Shown here: positions 43,030 through 51,529 of the stretch, one piece after another
How the letters are laid out: every line of letters begins with the position of its first letter
Position numbering within the stretch: the stretch's first letter is position 1
NCBI RefSeq assembly: GCF_900176255.2
Contig: NZ_FXEG02000006.1
Location: forward strand, 298,124 to 362,123
Direction: 5' to 3'
Source of the DNA: Mycobacterium ahvazicum
GTDB lineage: Bacteria > Actinomycetota > Actinomycetes > Mycobacteriales > Mycobacteriaceae
DNA length: 64,000 nt
Program-made: the position numbers and the translations under genes
Notes under the pieces: generated by a model
The model's database searches: none
Told to the model about the DNA's origin: nothing
The model's input: the letters and a program-made list of their open reading frames with translations, nothing else

Positions 43030-44388
43030 TCAGGCCCCGCAGCCCGTCGGCGGGATTCGTCGGTTGGGCTTCGGCGGGCAGCGCCTGCGCTGGTGGTGGC
43101 GGCTGCGGGGGGGGCGGGGTGGGGGGGGGGTGGGGGGGGGGGGAGTTCGGGGGGGGGGGGGTTTGGCGGGTGGGTTGGGTGCGGGCTGGGGTGGGATGTA
43201 GTCAGGGCGCAGCGAGTCTTGGCTGTAGGTGACTTCGTTGGGTCGTGCGATGGGCCCCACAAAGGGATTGAGTCCGATGGGGGGGAAGTTGTATTGCCGG
43301 TTTTTGATAATTGGTGCCAGATATTGCACGCAGAGTTTGGCTGCTTGTTCGGCACCCAGGCGCGATGCAGCCTGGATCGCGCCGCACACGAAGGTGATGG
43401 GGTTGGCGAATTGGTTGATCGCCAAGGCGCCGGCTAGGGCCGCTTGTGCTGGGTGGTAAATGTTGACGAAGTTCGACAGCGTGGTAGGCGTGACGTGCAG
43501 GACTTGTTTGAGGTCATCGAGATGGTTGGTGAGTTCAGTCGTGATCGAGGCGAGCCGATCCGTGGTGGTGCCCAACGCGTCGCGGTGTTCGGCGAGGAAG
43601 GTCTTCACATCACCGACCGCGGCACTGAAATCATCGAGGGCTTGGCCGATTTCGTTGGGGTCATTGGCGATCAGGCCGCTGACCTGAGCCAGATTCTTGT
43701 TCAGTTGCATCATCTGTTCAGTGCTGTCTTGCAAGGCGCTGGCCAGCATCGCGAGGTTCTTCACGGTGCCGAAGATGTCTGCGCGGTGGTCGCCCAGCGC
43801 GGACAGTGTTTGGGACAGTTGGATGACGGTGTCGCGCATGTGGGCGCCTTGTCCGCGCAGGTTGTCGGCGGCGGTGTTGATCAACGAGCCCAGCGTGCTC
43901 ACGCCGCCGGGTTGTGTCGGCTGCAGGGTGTCGGTCAGCTTTTTCAGTTGCTGACGAAAGTCGTCGTATTCGACGGGGACGGCCGTGCGGTCTCGCGGGA
44001 TGACCGCGTGGTCGCCCAATAACGGCCCGGCGTGGTAGGCGGGGGTGAGTTGGATCGCGCGGGCGGTAACCAGCGACGGGGACAAAATGACAGCCTTGGC
44101 GTCGGCGGGGACGCGGTATTTCGCATCGACCCAAAATGAGATCTTCACCTGCTGGGGTTGAGGGTCGATACGCTCGATCTTGCCGACGGTGACCCCGAGA
44201 ATGCGTACATCGTCGTTGGCGAAGACGCCGTTGCTGTTGTCGAAGTATGCGGTGAGGTGAGTTCGGGGGTTCGTGGCGGGACGGATGACGATGGTCAGGA
44301 CTCCGCCAATCAAGGTGAGCGCGAGTACCGTAGCGAGGACGCGCCGCCGAGTCGGCAGCCAGGTGCGGCGGGTCGTGGTCGTTGTCAT
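43030..44388 (-). CDS. mceD: MceD, Mce-family substrate-binding subunit (C-terminus frameshifted)
   Basis: A Mce protein of 452 residues as read: N-terminal anchor (VLATVLALTLIGGVLTIVI), MCE domain (RTHLTAYFDNSNGVFANDDV, RILGVTVGKIERIDPQ), helical region and a Pro-rich tail. The reading frame is lost in a C-rich tract (poly-G on the plus strand, 43107-43162), after which it ends in an unlikely RSRHHQRRRCPPKPNRR. In the alternative frame the tail reads PAQALPAEAQPTNPADGLRG and stops at 43004 with an ATGA overlap to mceE, the operon's usual junction. So the gene is intact except for a one- or two-base length error in the tract. Confidence 0.9.
   Translation of the reverse strand: MTTTTTRRTWLPTRRRVLATVLALTLIGGVLTIVIRPATNPRTHLTAYFDNSNGVFANDDVRILGVTVGKIERIDPQPQQVKISFWVDAKYRVPADAKAVILSPSLVTARAIQLTPAYHAGPLLGDHAVIPRDRTAVPVEYDDFRQQLKKLTDTLQPTQPGGVSTLGSLINTAADNLRGQGAHMRDTVIQLSQTLSALGDHRADIFGTVKNLAMLASALQDSTEQMMQLNKNLAQVSGLIANDPNEIGQALDDFSAAVGDVKTFLAEHRDALGTTTDRLASITTELTNHLDDLKQVLHVTPTTLSNFVNIYHPAQAALAGALAINQFANPITFVCGAIQAASRLGAEQAAKLCVQYLAPIIKNRQYNFPPIGLNPFVGPIARPNEVTYSQDSLRPDYIPPQPAPNPPAKPPPPRTPPPPTPPPPRPPRSRHHQRRRCPPKPNRRIPPTGCGA
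43107..43162. repeat. Poly-G/poly-C homopolymer tract in the mceD 3' end
   Basis: Fifty-six bases that are almost all G on the plus strand, in runs of up to about a dozen interrupted by single C, T or A bases and one short GAGTTC segment. It encodes the proline-rich tail of MceD on the minus strand. Frame analysis shows that the length is off, so this is either a base-calling problem or a slippage-prone contingency tract. Confidence 0.9.
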
Positions 44389-44562
44389 GGATGGGTCTCT
44401 CCCGGTGGCGGATTCGGCGTCGGAGCACTGGGTTGCGGGACCTCGCTGGGTGCGGGCACATAGACCGGCCGGGGTGTCGGCTCGGGGATCGACTGATGGC
44501 CGGGCGGTTCAGGTGCGGGAGGCCCTGGCGGCGGCCCGCCGGGTGGGGGTGCGGGTTCGGGC

Positions 44563-44753
44563 CCCCCACTGCCTGTCCCCTACCCCAGAACAGGACAAGG
44601 CGGCGAGCCCAATCGGACCCTGCCCGATGCGATCACCGGAAACCCCGGCAGCGGGCACGGATGATCGCCGGGGTTTCCGGTGATCGCATCGGGCAGGGTC
44701 CGATTGGGCTCGCCGCCTTGTCCTGTTCTGGGGTAGGGGACAGGCAGTGGGGG
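44563..44753. repeat. Exact inverted repeat, 87-bp arms around a 17-base loop, inside mceC
   Basis: Bases 44563-44649 are the exact reverse complement of 44667-44753. Read on the minus strand, the first arm encodes the genuine proline-rich tail of MceC. The second arm is its mirror copy, changes the protein to nonsense and introduces a TAG stop at 44580-44582. A perfect 87-bp foldback is not a normal coding feature. Confidence 0.95.
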
Positions 44754-45803
44754 TGTGCCGGGTTGGCCCGTCTGGGGATCGGTGCGCTGGGAGGGCAGTA
44801 AGACGTGGGGGTCGAGGCCGAGGTCGGAGAACGCCGCCGAGATGAAGGGCTGAAGGAACTGGCCAGGTAACAGATTGGAGACGTAGGCCTTGAAAAACGG
44901 TCCCGAGGACAGGGCTTCACCGAAGGACATCGCGTAGTCACCGAGCAGTTTGAGTGACTGCGTGACTTGCTGTTTGCGGTTGTCGACGATGGCAAGTACA
45001 TCGTTGAGCTTGTCGAGGGCGGGTTTGAGCTGGGAGCGGTTGTCGGCGATGAAGCCCGAAAGCTGGCGGGATACCGCGGAGATATCACCGGCGAGGTGAT
45101 CCAGTGCAGCGCTTTGGCTTTGCAGCTGAACGAACAGGGCATTCGCGTCGGCGATCAGCGCCACAACTTGGTCACTGCGTTTGGCCAGCACTGCGGTTGC
45201 CTTATGCGCGTCGGCCAGCAGTTGACGTAGCTGCTGGTCCCGTGTGTTGAGGGACTGGGAGAATCGTGCGACTCCTTGCACGGCGCCGGCCAAGTCGTTG
45301 GGGGTGTTGCGGAAGGTGTCGGCGAGGGTGGCCAGCGATTGGGAGATCTGGTCGGTGTTAAGGCCGCTGATGGTGGCGGTCAGATCGCCGAGCGCATCGG
45401 GCAGCTGGTAGGGCGACGAGGTGCGGTCTAGCGGAATTGGACCGTGTTGTTCACCGGTCCCGCGGGGCGTGACTTCCAGGATCTTGGTTCCCAGAAGACT
45501 TTTGGTTTTGATCGCCGCTTCGCTGTCGTCGCCGAGATGTACGTCATCGTTGATGTGGAAAGTGACCAAGACCCGTTCGCCGTCGAGCGCGATGTCGGAG
45601 ACCTGCCCGGCACGAAACCCTGAGACTTGCACCGCGGCATACGGTGTCAACCCGCCGGCGTCGGCGAAGTAGGCCTGGTAGGTGGTTCCGGTGGTGAAGA
45701 ACGGCAGTTTGTCGTACTCGAGGGCGGTCCCGACGATCGCTGCCGTCAGCGCTAGACCAAGAGCGCCCACGGCGAGGGGATTGCGCTGGTCGAGTGGTTT
45801 CAC
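44580..45803 (-). CDS. mceC: MceC, Mce-family substrate-binding subunit (3' end disrupted by an inverted repeat)
   Basis: A Mce protein of 407 residues up to the premature stop: anchor (PLAVGALGLALTAAIVGTAL), MCE domain (TYQAYFADAGGLTPYAAVQ, VSGFRAGQVSDIALDGERV), helical domain and a Pro-rich tail. The last 20 or so residues come from the mirror copy of the preceding sequence. Beyond it the original frame resumes as APPPGGPPPGPPAPEPPGHQ and ends at 44385 with an ATGA overlap onto mceD. The GTG start overlaps the mceB stop (GTGA); another GTG lies four codons upstream. Genuine MceC is therefore about 450 residues or more. Confidence 0.92.
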   Translation of the reverse strand: MKPLDQRNPLAVGALGLALTAAIVGTALEYDKLPFFTTGTTYQAYFADAGGLTPYAAVQVSGFRAGQVSDIALDGERVLVTFHINDDVHLGDDSEAAIKTKSLLGTKILEVTPRGTGEQHGPIPLDRTSSPYQLPDALGDLTATISGLNTDQISQSLATLADTFRNTPNDLAGAVQGVARFSQSLNTRDQQLRQLLADAHKATAVLAKRSDQVVALIADANALFVQLQSQSAALDHLAGDISAVSRQLSGFIADNRSQLKPALDKLNDVLAIVDNRKQQVTQSLKLLGDYAMSFGEALSSGPFFKAYVSNLLPGQFLQPFISAAFSDLGLDPHVLLPSQRTDPQTGQPGTPPLPVPYPRTGQGGEPNRTLPDAITGNPGDHPCPLPGFPVIASGRVRLGSPPCPVLG

Positions 45804-46828
45804 TGGGGGGTACACCGTCCTGTGGCCTGGCTGGCTACCTTGACATAGACCGGTTGGCCGCCTTTACCGTTGAGTTTGAGTACGAGGTCGCACAGGTAGA
45901 AACTGAAGAAGTCACCATAGAGTCCTTGGCGGCCCAACGCTTTATAGGTGTCGGGCAACGTGTTGAGTAGATCGTCGAAGTAGGCGCGGTCGCCATTGAC
46001 CAGTGAGGCGACCCGGTCGGTCTGGGTTATGACCTGCGTAAAAGGGACGCGCGCCTGGCCGAGCATGTCGGCGACTTGTGCTGCGGCGGCGTCGCCGTAG
46101 GCGATGGCATTGGAGATGTCGGTCTTGCGGGCCGCAAGGGTGGACACGATCTGCGCTGTTGCGTCGACAGCCTTGTCGAATTGGGCAGCCTGGCCCGACA
46201 GGGATCCCAGGACAACGTTGAGGTTGGTGATGACTTGGCCGATCAGGCGGTCACGATCAGCGAAAGTGGTTGTCAGCGCGCCCGTTTGGGCGAAAAACGA
46301 GCTGATTGCGCTGCCTTCCCCTTGGAATGCGGAGATGAGCTGGCCGGACAGCGTGTTGAGCTGATCGGGGTTGATAGCGCGGAACAGGGGACGAAAGCCG
46401 CCGATCAGCGCATCGAGGTCGAGTGCGGGCGCGGTGCGCGACAGCGGGATCGTCTGGCCGGGTCGCAGCCGGTGGGTGTCAGATTTGCCTTCCAGCAATG
46501 CTACGTAGCGCCCGCCGATCAGATCGTCGTAGCGGATCACGGCTTGGGTTCCGGCGGTGAGGATGACGCTGTTGTCGAGACTGAATGTCACACGCACGGT
46601 GGCATCGGGGTTGATTTTGATGTGGCCGACTTTGCCGACTTCGACGCCGGCGATGCGCACAAAGTTCCCTTGTTCGAGCCCCGAGACGTTGCTGAACTCG
46701 GCGTCGTAGCTGGCGTTGGAGTTGAATCGAAGTTGACCGAACACGACGACGAGCGCCACGATGCCCAACAGGCACAGTGCACTGAAGATCACCAGACGCC
46801 AGGCGGCGCCCCCCAGATTTTCTTTCAC
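45800..46828 (-). CDS. mceB: MceB, Mce-family substrate-binding subunit
   Basis: A 342-residue protein: anchor (LVIFSALCLLGIVALVVVFG), MCE domain (SYDAEFSNVSGLEQGNFVR, IAGVEVGKVGHIKINPDA) and a helical region, no Pro-rich tail, with a C-terminal Cys (GRCTPQ). GTG start chosen because it begins the conserved KENLGGAAWRL segment and has GAAAGG upstream; the longer frame is an artefact of the mceA 3' end. Part of the hexameric Mce tunnel. Confidence 0.94.
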   Translation of the reverse strand: MKENLGGAAWRLVIFSALCLLGIVALVVVFGQLRFNSNASYDAEFSNVSGLEQGNFVRIAGVEVGKVGHIKINPDATVRVTFSLDNSVILTAGTQAVIRYDDLIGGRYVALLEGKSDTHRLRPGQTIPLSRTAPALDLDALIGGFRPLFRAINPDQLNTLSGQLISAFQGEGSAISSFFAQTGALTTTFADRDRLIGQVITNLNVVLGSLSGQAAQFDKAVDATAQIVSTLAARKTDISNAIAYGDAAAAQVADMLGQARVPFTQVITQTDRVASLVNGDRAYFDDLLNTLPDTYKALGRQGLYGDFFSFYLCDLVLKLNGKGGQPVYVKVASQATGRCTPQ

Positions 46829-46868
46829 CGCATTACCTTTCGCTGCGCAGGAAGGTGTGCTTGTCGTC

Positions 46869-48236
46869 TCATGGCCCCGGTGCCGCCGGTGGGGATGGGG
46901 CTGGCGGTGCGGGCACACCGGGGTACAGCGGCGTGCCGTCGGGCCCGTAGAGCGGCGCACCGTAGGGGGGTGCGCCGGGGTAGGGCATAGGCCCGGGCGC
47001 CGGGCCGCCGAAGTAACGGATGCTGGGCGGTTCGGGAGTCCCCCGGGTGACGGGCAGGTAGTTGGCCCAGCCGGGAAACCCGATACCGGGATTGGGCCGG
47101 ATATCCATCCCGGTGCCCCATCCGGTATCCGTGATCAGCTGTCGGACCGGGAAATCTTTGTCGACGTTGGGTAGCGAGCCGCAACTGGGTTTACCGCCTG
47201 GGCCGCCTTTGGCGTTGACGATAGGAAGGTTGTCGGGGTAACGGTAGGGATCTTGACCAAACAGCAGGGCGCTGTCCATCAGCAGGGACCTGCCGTCGTC
47301 GCCGCCGGCAGCCCCATAACCGCCGTTGTCGAGGAAGAACTTCGCGCCCACCAGCAGGCAGGTGTAGGTCGGCTGGTATTTGTTGAGCAGCTCGGTGGTG
47401 GGCGCCAGCATATTGACTGTGTTGGTCAGGTGCGTGAGGTTGGGAGCCAGCAGCGTGGTGCCCGCCTGCGAGAATCCGATGGTGTTGAGCAGCAACGCAT
47501 CCAGTGCGTCGGCTTGAGTGGTCACGGTGGCACTGGTGGTCGCGGCGGCATCAAGGGTGGTGATGAGGCGGGGGGCGGCACGGCCATAGGCATCGCTGAA
47601 CCCTTTCAGGGATTGCCAGTCCCGCCTGAACGTTTCGTAGCGCGGGTTGAGCTCTGCGAGCACCGCATCGGTGTCGGTGATGGCCTGGCCGATGGTGTGG
47701 CCCTGGCCGCGAAACGCTTCGGACAGCGCGCCTAGGACGGCGTTCAGTTTGGCGGGGTCGATGGTGTGTAGGAGGTTGGTGAGGTTGTCGAAAACAGTGT
47801 TGACCTCGGTGGTCACATTCTGCGATGTCAACACTGCGCCGGCGGCCAATCGACGTGCCTCGGGGTGTTCGGGGTAGACCAGGTCAACGAATTTGGCGCC
47901 GAAGGCGCTGGTGACGCGGATTCGGGCACCAATGTTGGCGGGGATGTAGCGCAGCTGACCGCTGTCGATGGCCAATTTCAGTGCGACCGGCTCGTTGCCG
48001 CCGACGACGGAGGTAACCTCACCGACCTGGACGCCGCGGAGTTTGACTTTGGCGCCGGTTTCCATGACGAGCCCCGAGCGCGCCGAGGTCAGCGTCACCG
48101 GAATCGTGGAGCGGAAGCTCTTATTGAACAATGCGGTGGTCAGCACGACGAACAGCACGAGTACCGCCACGAAGATCAGCACCCACACCCGCGGGTGCAG
48201 TTTGAGGAACCGCTCAGAATGCTGCACCGAGCTCAC
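46869..48236 (-). CDS. mceA: MceA, Mce-family substrate-binding subunit
   Basis: A 455-residue protein: anchor (VWVLIFVAVLVLFVVLTTAL), MCE domain (STIPVTLTSARSGLVMETG, VKLRGVQVGEVTSVVGG), helical region and a Pro/Gly-rich tail. The first GTG overlaps the YrbEB stop codon (GTGA) as elsewhere in this operon; a second GTG three codons later is possible. MceA is the first periplasmic subunit after the two permeases. Confidence 0.94.
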   Translation of the reverse strand: MSSVQHSERFLKLHPRVWVLIFVAVLVLFVVLTTALFNKSFRSTIPVTLTSARSGLVMETGAKVKLRGVQVGEVTSVVGGNEPVALKLAIDSGQLRYIPANIGARIRVTSAFGAKFVDLVYPEHPEARRLAAGAVLTSQNVTTEVNTVFDNLTNLLHTIDPAKLNAVLGALSEAFRGQGHTIGQAITDTDAVLAELNPRYETFRRDWQSLKGFSDAYGRAAPRLITTLDAAATTSATVTTQADALDALLLNTIGFSQAGTTLLAPNLTHLTNTVNMLAPTTELLNKYQPTYTCLLVGAKFFLDNGGYGAAGGDDGRSLLMDSALLFGQDPYRYPDNLPIVNAKGGPGGKPSCGSLPNVDKDFPVRQLITDTGWGTGMDIRPNPGIGFPGWANYLPVTRGTPEPPSIRYFGGPAPGPMPYPGAPPYGAPLYGPDGTPLYPGVPAPPAPSPPAAPGP

Positions 48237-49084
48237 CCCGCCAGAGTGAAGTTTCCGGTGCGGCCATAGACGGCCAGCGAGATCATCAGCAACACGAGCA
48301 CCGCGACGACTAATGATGTACGCACGGCACGTCCGACGGCCTCGCCGACTCCGGCCGGGCCGCCGGTGGCGTTGAAGCCGTAGTAAGTGTGCACGAGCAT
48401 GACGACTACCGCCATCACGGCGGCCTGCAGCAGCGACCACAGCAGATCGGTCGGATTCAGAAAGGTACGAAAGTAGTGGTCGTAGACGCCGGTCGACTGG
48501 CCGAACAACAGGGCGGTCGACGTGCGCGCGGAGACGAATGCGGCGAACAAGGCGATGCAATACAGCGGGAGGACGACGACGACGCCGGCGACCACGCGAG
48601 TCGAAGCCAGGTAGGCCACCGCGCGGATACCCATGACTTCCATCGCATCGATCTCCTCGTTGATGCGCATGGCGCCGAGTTGGGCGGTTGCTCCGGCGCC
48701 GATGGTGGCCGCCAGGCCGATGACAGAAGTGAGGGGGATGACGACGCGGCTGTTGAAGAAGGCCGCTAAGAACCCGGTGAGCGCTTCCACCCCGACGCCG
48801 GCCAAGGCGTTGTAGCCTTGCACCGTGATGATTGAGCCCGCCGACAGGGTGAGAAACCCGACGATGCCCACGGTGCCGCCGATGACCGCCAAAGCGCCTG
48901 TGCCCAAACCCATTTGGGCGACTTGACGCAGCGTCTCAATTCGGTACTCGCGCAGTGCGAAGGCGCTGTAACTCAGGGTGCGTAGGTAAAATACAATCTG
49001 GTAGGCGAATTGGTCGAAGCGCCCCAGCGCCCGCCGGATAAAATGTTGGGTTCGCGGAATCTGTTGCCGCGCAACAACACTCAT
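48233..49084 (-). CDS. yrbEB: YrbEB, Mce transporter permease subunit (MlaE family)
   Basis: A 283-residue integral membrane protein with several hydrophobic segments (GTGALAVIGGTVGIVGFLTL, TSVIGLAATIGAGATAQLGA). It carries the permease-family motif NEEIDAMEVMGIRAVAYLA and the C-terminal YYGFNATGGPAGVGEAVGRA. It forms with YrbEA the inner-membrane permease served by an MceG-type ATPase encoded elsewhere. Start overlaps the yrbEA stop (ATGA). Confidence 0.95.
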   Translation of the reverse strand: MSVVARQQIPRTQHFIRRALGRFDQFAYQIVFYLRTLSYSAFALREYRIETLRQVAQMGLGTGALAVIGGTVGIVGFLTLSAGSIITVQGYNALAGVGVEALTGFLAAFFNSRVVIPLTSVIGLAATIGAGATAQLGAMRINEEIDAMEVMGIRAVAYLASTRVVAGVVVVLPLYCIALFAAFVSARTSTALLFGQSTGVYDHYFRTFLNPTDLLWSLLQAAVMAVVVMLVHTYYGFNATGGPAGVGEAVGRAVRTSLVVAVLVLLMISLAVYGRTGNFTLAG

Positions 49085-49848
49085 CGCGTCGCCTTAACGC
49101 CGACGGCGGTGGTGACCAAGTTGATCACGAACAGTGACATGAACGCGTAGACAACCGTCTCGTTCACCGCGTTGCCCACTCCGGCCGGGCCCCCGCCCAC
49201 CGAGATCCCTTTGTAGCAGGCGATCATGCTGGCAGCCAGACCGAATAATCCGGCCTTGATGAGTGCGATGAACAACTCGGGCAACCCGGTCAGCACCGTC
49301 ATGCCCGCGACGAACGCACCCGGAGTGACGTGTTGGATGAACACCGAAAAGATGAACCCGCCGACGATTCCGGTCAGGATGACGACACCGGACAACATCA
49401 TCGACACCACGGTGGCGGCCAGCACTCGCGGGACCACCAGCCGTTGTAGCGGGTTGATGCCCAGTACCCGCATCGCGTCGAGCTCCTCGCGGATCGTACG
49501 GGCACCCAGGTCCGCACACATCGCGGTGGCCCCCGCACCCGCGACCACGAGCACCGTGACAATCGGCCCGATTTGGGTGACCGCGCCTAACGCGGTACCC
49601 GACCCGGAAAAGTCGGCGGCTCCGAACTCGATGAGCAACACATTGAGGGTGAAGACCGACAACACCGTGAACGGAATCGACAGCAGCAGCGTCGGAAGGA
49701 TCGACACACGCGCAACAAACCACGACTGCAGCAGCAGTTCCCGCCGCGCAAAAGGTCGGCGCGGTACTAGCCACAGCGTGGACAGCGCCATGATGAAGAA
49801 ATCACCCACGGCGCGCATGGGTTTGGTGACTATGCTGGCCACCGTCAT
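49081..49848 (-). CDS. yrbEA: YrbEA, Mce transporter permease subunit (MlaE family)
   Basis: A 255-residue permease with hydrophobic segments (ILPTLLLSIPFTVLSVFTLN, IGPIVTVLVVAGAGATAMCA), the motif REELDAMRVLGINPLQRLVV and the C-terminal CYKGISVGGGPAGVGNAVNE. First Mce structural gene of this operon. Its ATG overlaps the stop of a short upstream frame (ATGA). Confidence 0.95.
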   Translation of the reverse strand: MTVASIVTKPMRAVGDFFIMALSTLWLVPRRPFARRELLLQSWFVARVSILPTLLLSIPFTVLSVFTLNVLLIEFGAADFSGSGTALGAVTQIGPIVTVLVVAGAGATAMCADLGARTIREELDAMRVLGINPLQRLVVPRVLAATVVSMMLSGVVILTGIVGGFIFSVFIQHVTPGAFVAGMTVLTGLPELFIALIKAGLFGLAASMIACYKGISVGGGPAGVGNAVNETVVYAFMSLFVINLVTTAVGVKATR

Positions 49849-50021
49849 TTGGGCGCGCCCGCGATCGAGTGCTGCACCGATGCGCCGTGTGACACCAGGT
49901 CGACAATTCCGGCGCTGTGTGTGAGCGCGTTGACGTCGTCGCGCGATCCTGCGCGTCGGGATCCCTGCGCGATGGCGGGGTTGCTTCGTCGCCCGGCGAA
50001 CACGGCGGTGTGTTCTTGCAT
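49845..50021 (-). CDS. Small frame translationally coupled to yrbEA (58 residues), function unknown
   Basis: A short frame whose TGA overlaps the yrbEA ATG by the same ATGA junction used throughout this operon. It is polar and rich in Ala, Ser and Arg, without a membrane segment or recognisable motif (MQEHTAVFAGRRSNPAIAQG at the start). A longer version begins 26 codons upstream. The ribosome site is weak. It may be a leader peptide that couples translation, or chance. An operator-like palindrome lies about 80 bp upstream. Confidence 0.35.
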   Translation of the reverse strand: MQEHTAVFAGRRSNPAIAQGSRRAGSRDDVNALTHSAGIVDLVSHGASVQHSIAGAPK

Positions 50022-50432
50022 TGTCGGGTCGTTCAACGCGGTCCTCTGGCGTCGGTGCGGTTTATTGAACAGATTGGCTGAGTCTAGGGCAGTGGGCAAT
50101 TCTGTGTACAGGTTTTAGGCCGGTACGTTTTGCGCACGACTGTGACATGCAGGGATGCCGTAAACGGGTAGTTTCTTGGGGGTGTGCCCGGTGGCTTCGC
50201 TTGTGAGAGTACATACAGGTTGGTGCGTGAGCTGGTGCGATGAACCGGGGTGTACTGGGTCGTGATGCCGCCGCCCAGCTCCAGGGCGCGCCGCGCCGCG
50301 GTGCAGTCGGCCAGTCGGACCCACCGGATGATCGAGCAATCCCGGCTGAACCCCAGATTCGATGACGCTGATGGCCGACGACGGTCCGCGGCACAGGTTT
50401 GTCGCGAGCTGTGGGTGCACTCGATCGTGGTC
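50022..50432. promoter_or_regulatory. Upstream region of the mce operon
   Basis: About 400 bp between the epoxide-hydrolase-like gene and the mce operon, both on the minus strand. Apart from the CTGTGTACAG site I see no gene or strong hairpin. It must hold the mce promoter unless the operon is read through from the hydrolase gene. Confidence 0.45.
50102..50111. promoter_or_regulatory. GntR-type operator CTGTGTACAG upstream of the mce operon
   Basis: One mismatch to CTGTATACAG, the palindrome repeated in front of other block C units. It lies 254 bp upstream of yrbEA in a region with no other gene, in a position to control the whole mce operon. Confidence 0.55.
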
Positions 50433-51404
50433 TCAGATCGGTGTTTTACCGCCAGTGGTGGTGTCGTCTGTATGGATGCGTTGCAGGAAGTCGAGCAGGT
50501 AACGGTTCACCACGGAGGGTGCTTCTTCTTGGATCCAGTGGTTGAATCCGGGCAGAATTGCCGAAACCTGCAAGTCTGTGACGTATCCGTCCATCACCGA
50601 GGGCGGCATGAATCTGAGCACGGGATCGTCGCCGCCCGCAACGAATATCGCGGGGCAGTCGATGGTGGCGCCGTCATATGGCGCGAGTATTTCCCAGTTA
50701 CGGTCGAAGTTCCGGTACCAGTTGAGCGGCCCGGTGAAGCCGTTGCGCTGTAAGGCGTCGATGTAGACGTGTTGGTCTTCTGCGCTGCGCCAAGGAAAAC
50801 GCGGCGGAGGTGCTACGGACTGCCAGCCGTGGCGGTCGGTCACCCATCGGCCCGCGATGGCGCGTTCAATGTCGGCGGCGAACGCCGAGTCGGCGGCGCC
50901 GGGTTGTTGAAGCCACAGCATGTAGAAGTCGTCGCCCATCAGTTGTCGGAAGAATTCGGTGGGCCGCACTGGTGTACGGGGCACGTAGGGCACCGATAGT
51001 GCGGCGACGCCATCGATGCGGTCGGGATGTCGCAATGCGATGGCCCAGCCGACCAGTGCGCCGAAATCGTGACCGACGAGGGTGACGCGACTGGCGCCAA
51101 GACTGTCGATGAGATCGATGATATCGCGGGTCAGGTGGGTGATGTCGTAGTCGGCGACCTCGGTCGGCACCGACGAGCCGCCGTAGCCGCGCTGATCTGG
51201 CGCCACCGCACGATAGCCAGCAGCGGCCAGGGCGACTAGTTGATGACGCCAGGAGTACCACAGCTCGGGGAAACCGTGCAGAAAAATTACGGTCGGTCCT
51301 TCGCCCATTTCGGCGATGTGCATTGATATTTCACTCAAGCGCATGCTGCGATGCCGGACTTGGGCGAGCGCGTTGGCGTCTGCGTTGTTGGGGGGTGTCG
51401 CCAT
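50433..51404 (-). CDS. Epoxide-hydrolase-like alpha/beta hydrolase
   Basis: A 323-residue alpha/beta hydrolase. It has the oxyanion segment FLHGFPELWYSWRHQ, the nucleophile elbow VTLVGHDFGALVGW with Asp in place of Ser (as in epoxide hydrolases and dehalogenases), an acid in VAGGDDPVLRF and the catalytic His in PGFNHWIQEE. HGFPE plus GHDFGA is the epoxide hydrolase signature. A Ser-type meta-cleavage hydrolase is excluded by the Asp. In context it may hydrolyse an arene or alkene oxide made by a P450. ATG chosen with GAGG upstream; the frame extends 27 codons further. Confidence 0.9.
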   Translation of the reverse strand: MATPPNNADANALAQVRHRSMRLSEISMHIAEMGEGPTVIFLHGFPELWYSWRHQLVALAAAGYRAVAPDQRGYGGSSVPTEVADYDITHLTRDIIDLIDSLGASRVTLVGHDFGALVGWAIALRHPDRIDGVAALSVPYVPRTPVRPTEFFRQLMGDDFYMLWLQQPGAADSAFAADIERAIAGRWVTDRHGWQSVAPPPRFPWRSAEDQHVYIDALQRNGFTGPLNWYRNFDRNWEILAPYDGATIDCPAIFVAGGDDPVLRFMPPSVMDGYVTDLQVSAILPGFNHWIQEEAPSVVNRYLLDFLQRIHTDDTTTGGKTPI

Positions 51405-51529
51405 GTGTTCGGTGCCTCGTATCGGATCGGGTGGGGCCGTGATAGACGATGACCGGTCGATGGGGTGAGTGTTGCTGGCGTGCATCCAAGCGAGTCGCCG
51501 GCTGGGCCCGCCGTAGGGCAGTCGACCAG

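Noticed and set aside
43086..43170. G-rich tract as a CRISPR-like or tandem repeat array, or G-quadruplex regulatory element
   Set aside because: It is the coding sequence for the proline-rich tail of MceD; there are no unit repeats with spacers. Quadruplex formation is possible but not needed to explain it.
50433..51404. Meta-cleavage product hydrolase (HsaD/BphD type) to match the extradiol dioxygenase
   Set aside because: The nucleophile position is Asp (GHDFGA) and the HGFPE motif is present, which is the epoxide hydrolase pattern; MCP hydrolases use Ser.
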